Source: Ga0077555 sp031367895
Lineage (GTDB): Bacteria; Pseudomonadota; Alphaproteobacteria; Rhizobiales; Hyphomicrobiaceae
Length of the DNA: 18,000 nucleotides
Direction: 5' to 3'
Assembly: GCA_031367895.1 (NCBI GenBank)
Contig: JANLQP010000295.1
Location: 1-18,000, forward strand
Position 1 is the stretch's first letter. Every line of letters begins with the position of its first letter. Of this stretch, positions 15,381 through 18,000 are shown piece after piece. The notes beneath the pieces were generated by a model. The model saw only the letters and a list, made by a program, of their open reading frames with translations, was not told the DNA's origin and searched no databases. Made by a program: the position numbers and the translations under genes.

Positions 15381-15893
15381 GTGAATGCATCGTCCGCAAT
15401 CCGTGCTGGCATTGCGCTCGGCCTGACCGCGTTCGGCGCGGTTGGAATTGCCGTGCTGATCGGCCAGCGCGCCTACGACTGGATCAAGGCACTGCATGTG
15501 ATCGCCATCATTTCGTGGATGGCCGGCATGCTGTATCTGCCGCGACTGTTCATCTACCACTGCGACGCTGCGACGGGCTCCGTGCAATCGGAGACGTTCA
15601 AGGTGATGGAAAGCCGCCTGCTGCGGGTCATCATCAATCCGGCGATGATTTTTGCCTGGGTAACGGGGCTGTGGCTCGCGTGGCAGTCCGGCTTCTACAA
15701 GCAGGGCTGGTTTCACGCCAAGTTTCTGTTGGTGTTCCTGATGTCCGGCGCGCACGGGTACCTCTCGGCCAGCGTTCGCGCGTTCGCCGAGGACCGCAAC
15801 ATGAAGCCCACCCGCCACTGGCGCATCGTCAACGAGGTGCCGACGGTGTTGATGATCGGCATCATCGTGCTGGTAATCGTCAAGCCGTTCTAG
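15381..15893 (+). CDS. hemJ: Protoporphyrinogen oxidase HemJ
   Basis: Membrane enzyme that oxidises protoporphyrinogen IX to protoporphyrin IX in heme synthesis. The 170-residue product has the HemJ core WIKALHVIAIISWMAGMLYLPR from residue 34, with conserved histidine 39, and FHAKFLLVFLMSGAHGYL at 111-128. Four or five hydrophobic segments are visible, the first at about 8-28, an extra helix before the core. I start at the GTG at 15381, which has GAGG eight bases upstream. The longer frame from an ATG at 15348 begins in the repeat element and is unlikely to be real. It lies 165 bp after hemE. Confidence 0.9.
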   Translation: MNASSAIRAGIALGLTAFGAVGIAVLIGQRAYDWIKALHVIAIISWMAGMLYLPRLFIYHCDAATGSVQSETFKVMESRLLRVIINPAMIFAWVTGLWLAWQSGFYKQGWFHAKFLLVFLMSGAHGYLSASVRAFAEDRNMKPTRHWRIVNEVPTVLMIGIIVLVIVKPF

Positions 15894-16133
15894 TGAAACG
15901 ATATTTCGGCGCTTTACTTCCGGCGGTGGAGTGAGTATCACACTATCACCGACGACGACTGCTCCTGCAGCTCCCCGCTGCCTGACGAGCAAACACCGGA
16001 TCGGCTCATAGGTCACCGGTGGTCGATTGCGCCCAGCATGGGCGGTGTTCCCATCTTACTTCCCCTCTCCGCGCGGCTTTTTAAGTCACTTGACCTCTTC
16101 CCCCTCCGCGGCGGTACCCCACAAGAGTTTCAC
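15894..16133 (+). promoter_or_regulatory. Pyrimidine-rich leader upstream of rho
   Basis: The 240-bp gap between hemJ and rho has no gene. Its last 95 bases (about 16048-16125) are rich in C and T on the plus strand, with few G residues in several runs. Rho binds such C-rich, poorly structured RNA, and rho genes are often controlled by Rho-dependent attenuation in their own leader. The role is an inference. Confidence 0.35.
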
Positions 16134-17438
16134 ATGCAAGATACCCCCGTTACTCCTCCGGACGCCCCCGACATCAAGGAGATGAAGCTCCAGGATCTGA
16201 AGGCGAAGTCGCCGACGGAACTGTTGAGCTTTGCCGAGCAGGTCGGTGTCGAGAATGCCAGCACGATGCGCAAGCAGGAGCTGATGTTCTCGACGTTGAA
16301 GCAGTTGGCGGCGAAAGAGATCGACATCATTGGAATCGGCGTCGTTGAAGTACTGCAGGACGGCTTTGCGTTCCTGCGCTCGCCCGACTCCAATTACCTG
16401 CCAGGGCCGGACGACATCTACGTGTCGCCATCTCAGATCCGGCGTTTTGCTTTACGCACGGGCGATACCGTAGAGGGCCAGATCCGCGGTCCCAAAGACG
16501 GCGAGCGGTATTTCGCGCTGATCAAGGTCAACCGGATCAACTTCGAAGACCCGGAAACGTCCAAGCACAAGGTCCACTTCGACAATCTGACGCCGCTCTA
16601 TCCCGACAAGTGGCTGAAGATGGAGCACGAAGACCCGACTATCAAGGACATGTCGCCGCGTGTGATCGACATCGTGGTGCCGATCGGCAAAGGCCAGCGG
16701 GCGCTGATCGTGGCGCCGCCGCGGACCGGCAAGACGGTGCTGCTGCAGAATATCGCCAAGTCGATCACGGCGAACCATCCCGAATGCTTCCTGATCGTGC
16801 TGCTGATCGACGAGCGGCCGGAAGAAGTCACCGACATGCAGCGGACGGTGAAGGGCGAGGTGATCGCCTCCACGTTCGACGAGCCGCCGTCACGGCACGT
16901 GCAGGTGACAGAAATGGTGATCGAGAAGGCGAAACGCCTGGTCGAGCACAAACGCGACGTGGTGATCCTGCTCGACTCGATCACGCGTCTTGGCCGTGCC
17001 TACAACACCGTGGTTCCCTCGTCCGGCAAGGTGCTGACGGGCGGCGTCGATTCCAATGCGTTGCAGCGGCCGAAGCGCTTCTTCGGTGCGGCCCGAAATA
17101 TCGAGGAAGGCGGCTCTCTGACGATCATCGCGACAGCGCTGGTCGATACGGGATCGCGCATGGACGAGGTGATCTTCGAGGAATTCAAGGGCACCGGTAA
17201 CTCGGAAATCATTCTCGACCGCAAGGTCTCCGACAAGCGCGTGTTCCCGGCGATCGACGTGGCCCGCTCCGGTACCCGCAAGGACGAGTTGCTGCTACCG
17301 AAGGATCAACTCCGCAAGGGGCAGATGCTGCGCCGCATCCTGAACCCGATGGGCACGATGGACGCGATCGAATTCCTGATCGACAAGCTCAAGAGCACGA
17401 AGACGAACGGGGATTTTTACAATAGTATGAATACTTAG
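16134..17438 (+). CDS. rho: Transcription termination factor Rho
   Basis: Hexameric RNA-dependent ATPase that ends transcription at Rho-dependent sites. The 434-residue product has the N-terminal RNA-binding cold-shock-like domain (about 62-135, with GFAFLRSPDSNYLPGPDDIYVS), the Walker A APPRTGKT at 194-201, LLIDERPEEVTDMQR, the Walker B VVILLDSITRLGRAYN and the Q-loop/R-loop region KVLTGGVDSNALQRPKRFFGAARNIEEGGS. The inner ATG at 16134 gives MQDTPVTPPDAPDIKEMKLQDLK, close to known Hyphomicrobiales Rho, with AAGAG six bases upstream. An ATG at 16038 extends into the pyrimidine-rich leader and is not favoured. In relatives rho and hemE also lie near the origin. Confidence 0.97.
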   Translation: MQDTPVTPPDAPDIKEMKLQDLKAKSPTELLSFAEQVGVENASTMRKQELMFSTLKQLAAKEIDIIGIGVVEVLQDGFAFLRSPDSNYLPGPDDIYVSPSQIRRFALRTGDTVEGQIRGPKDGERYFALIKVNRINFEDPETSKHKVHFDNLTPLYPDKWLKMEHEDPTIKDMSPRVIDIVVPIGKGQRALIVAPPRTGKTVLLQNIAKSITANHPECFLIVLLIDERPEEVTDMQRTVKGEVIASTFDEPPSRHVQVTEMVIEKAKRLVEHKRDVVILLDSITRLGRAYNTVVPSSGKVLTGGVDSNALQRPKRFFGAARNIEEGGSLTIIATALVDTGSRMDEVIFEEFKGTGNSEIILDRKVSDKRVFPAIDVARSGTRKDELLLPKDQLRKGQMLRRILNPMGTMDAIEFLIDKLKSTKTNGDFYNSMNT

Positions 17439-17589
17439 TTGCGAATGTCAGAGATGAAAGAATCGAAAGAGATAGTCGCGATTGGGGAAGATCCAGATGC
17501 CTTTCGAAGCCGCCTGAGGCAGCCATACGATTTAGAGGCGGCAAGGCAAGATTATGCCAATGTGCACTCGTCCGATTGCGTTTCGTACA

Positions 17590-17616
17590 ATGGGCCGGCG
17601 CTTTCGTCCGGCCCAT
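17590..17616. terminator. Candidate terminator hairpin between rho and the WYL-domain gene
   Basis: ATGGGCCGG (17590-17598) and CCGGCCCAT (17608-17616) form a perfect 9-bp GC-rich stem with a 9-base loop, 150 bases after rho and just past the end of the convergent WYL-type gene. No T-run follows on either strand, so it may only help to end or stabilise transcripts. Confidence 0.5.
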
Positions 17617-17631
17617 GCGACTGCATCACTA

Positions 17632-17940
17632 TTAAATCTGAGCGATAATTCCGCCCTTCATTGCCTTGTCGTCGCGTTTGTAGCCATCCCTTGGCGCACT
17701 CGATGGGGCGGGATTTGGTTCAACGTTACCTAGCCGGTCGACGCGAAAGAGCTTCCAGTGAACGTGCTCACCAGATAAACTGGCTCCCTCGACTTGATAC
17801 GCGCGAAGAAGCAACTGTTCATCACTACCGTAACCCATGGCATGTGGCTCGATAACCCGAATTCCGGGATCGTAATAAATGGAGAGACGGCGCCTGTTCT
17901 GAATAGCCGCAGCTATTGCAGTTTGGTGGTGCGTAGTCAT
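17632..17940 (-). CDS. Small WYL-domain protein
   Basis: A 102-residue protein that looks like a stand-alone WYL domain. The features I recognise are AIAAAIQNRRRLSIYYD near the start, RVIEPHAMGYG at about 28-38, LLLRAYQVEG, HWKLFRVDRLG at about 61-71, and RDGYKRDDKAM near the end. WYL domains bind small ligands or nucleic acid and often regulate transcription or phage-defence genes; this short form has no visible DNA-binding domain. The start ATG has AAGG nine bases upstream. The gene is transcribed towards rho; the neighbour on its upstream side is outside the window. The function is unknown. Confidence 0.75.
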   Translation of the reverse strand: MTTHHQTAIAAAIQNRRRLSIYYDPGIRVIEPHAMGYGSDEQLLLRAYQVEGASLSGEHVHWKLFRVDRLGNVEPNPAPSSAPRDGYKRDDKAMKGGIIAQI

Positions 17941-18000
17941 ATTTTATGCCCTTGTTGATAGTGCAAAGGCCGGGATTGACATGCGAATCGTGCGTAGTAC

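Noticed and set aside
16038..16133. Upstream ATG as the rho start
   Set aside because: The extra 32 residues match no Rho N-terminus and come from the pyrimidine-rich leader.
17439..17648. 69-residue frame directly after rho
   Set aside because: It starts with TTG, has no ribosome-binding site and no family resemblance, and it crosses the hairpin after rho.

Overview
The window looks like a GC-rich alphaproteobacterial chromosome, most likely order Hyphomicrobiales (Rhizobiales). The best evidence is the gene set and its order (holA-lptE-leuS on one side, a DUF299 regulator divergent from hemE with hemJ and rho on the other) and the close match of the Rho and LptE proteins to those of Bradyrhizobium-like relatives as I remember them. 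I cannot name a genus from the sequence alone.

Layout. 1-4308 is a minus-strand leuS-lptE-holA operon (leucyl-tRNA synthetase, LPS-assembly lipoprotein, DNA polymerase III delta), with holA running off the left edge. 4309-6966 looks like an accessory insert: a 72-bp tandem array of TCGACAT palindromes, a class II Fic protein, a zinc-binding sirtuin, and a small GlsB/YeaQ-type membrane protein on the other strand. 7091-12603 is mostly plus-strand housekeeping: a YggS-type PLP protein, guaB, a cyclopropane-fatty-acid-synthase-type methyltransferase, a small orphan Imm5-like protein, a REPIN-like inverted repeat, and a PfkB-family (adenosine-kinase-like) sugar kinase ending in a clear intrinsic terminator.

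12775-14147 holds the DUF299 pyruvate phosphate dikinase regulator (minus strand) and a 515-bp intergenic region before hemE. That region carries several near-consensus DnaA boxes, an AT-rich stretch and a CtrA-like box. The hemE/DUF299 (RP001-type) interval is the experimentally known or predicted replication origin in several alphaproteobacteria (Caulobacter, Rickettsia, Sinorhizobium near hemE), so this is my strongest candidate for the chromosomal oriC.

14148-17438 runs hemE, hemJ and rho. hemE and hemJ act in the same heme pathway and are separated by a 139-bp extragenic palindromic element that also appears to supply the ribosome-binding site of hemJ. The window closes with a hairpin after rho and a small WYL-domain protein on the minus strand.

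The items most worth follow-up are the putative oriC, the palindrome array directly in front of the Fic gene, and the mobile-type repeats that alter gene boundaries. No RNA genes, CRISPR arrays or insertion sequences were recognised.
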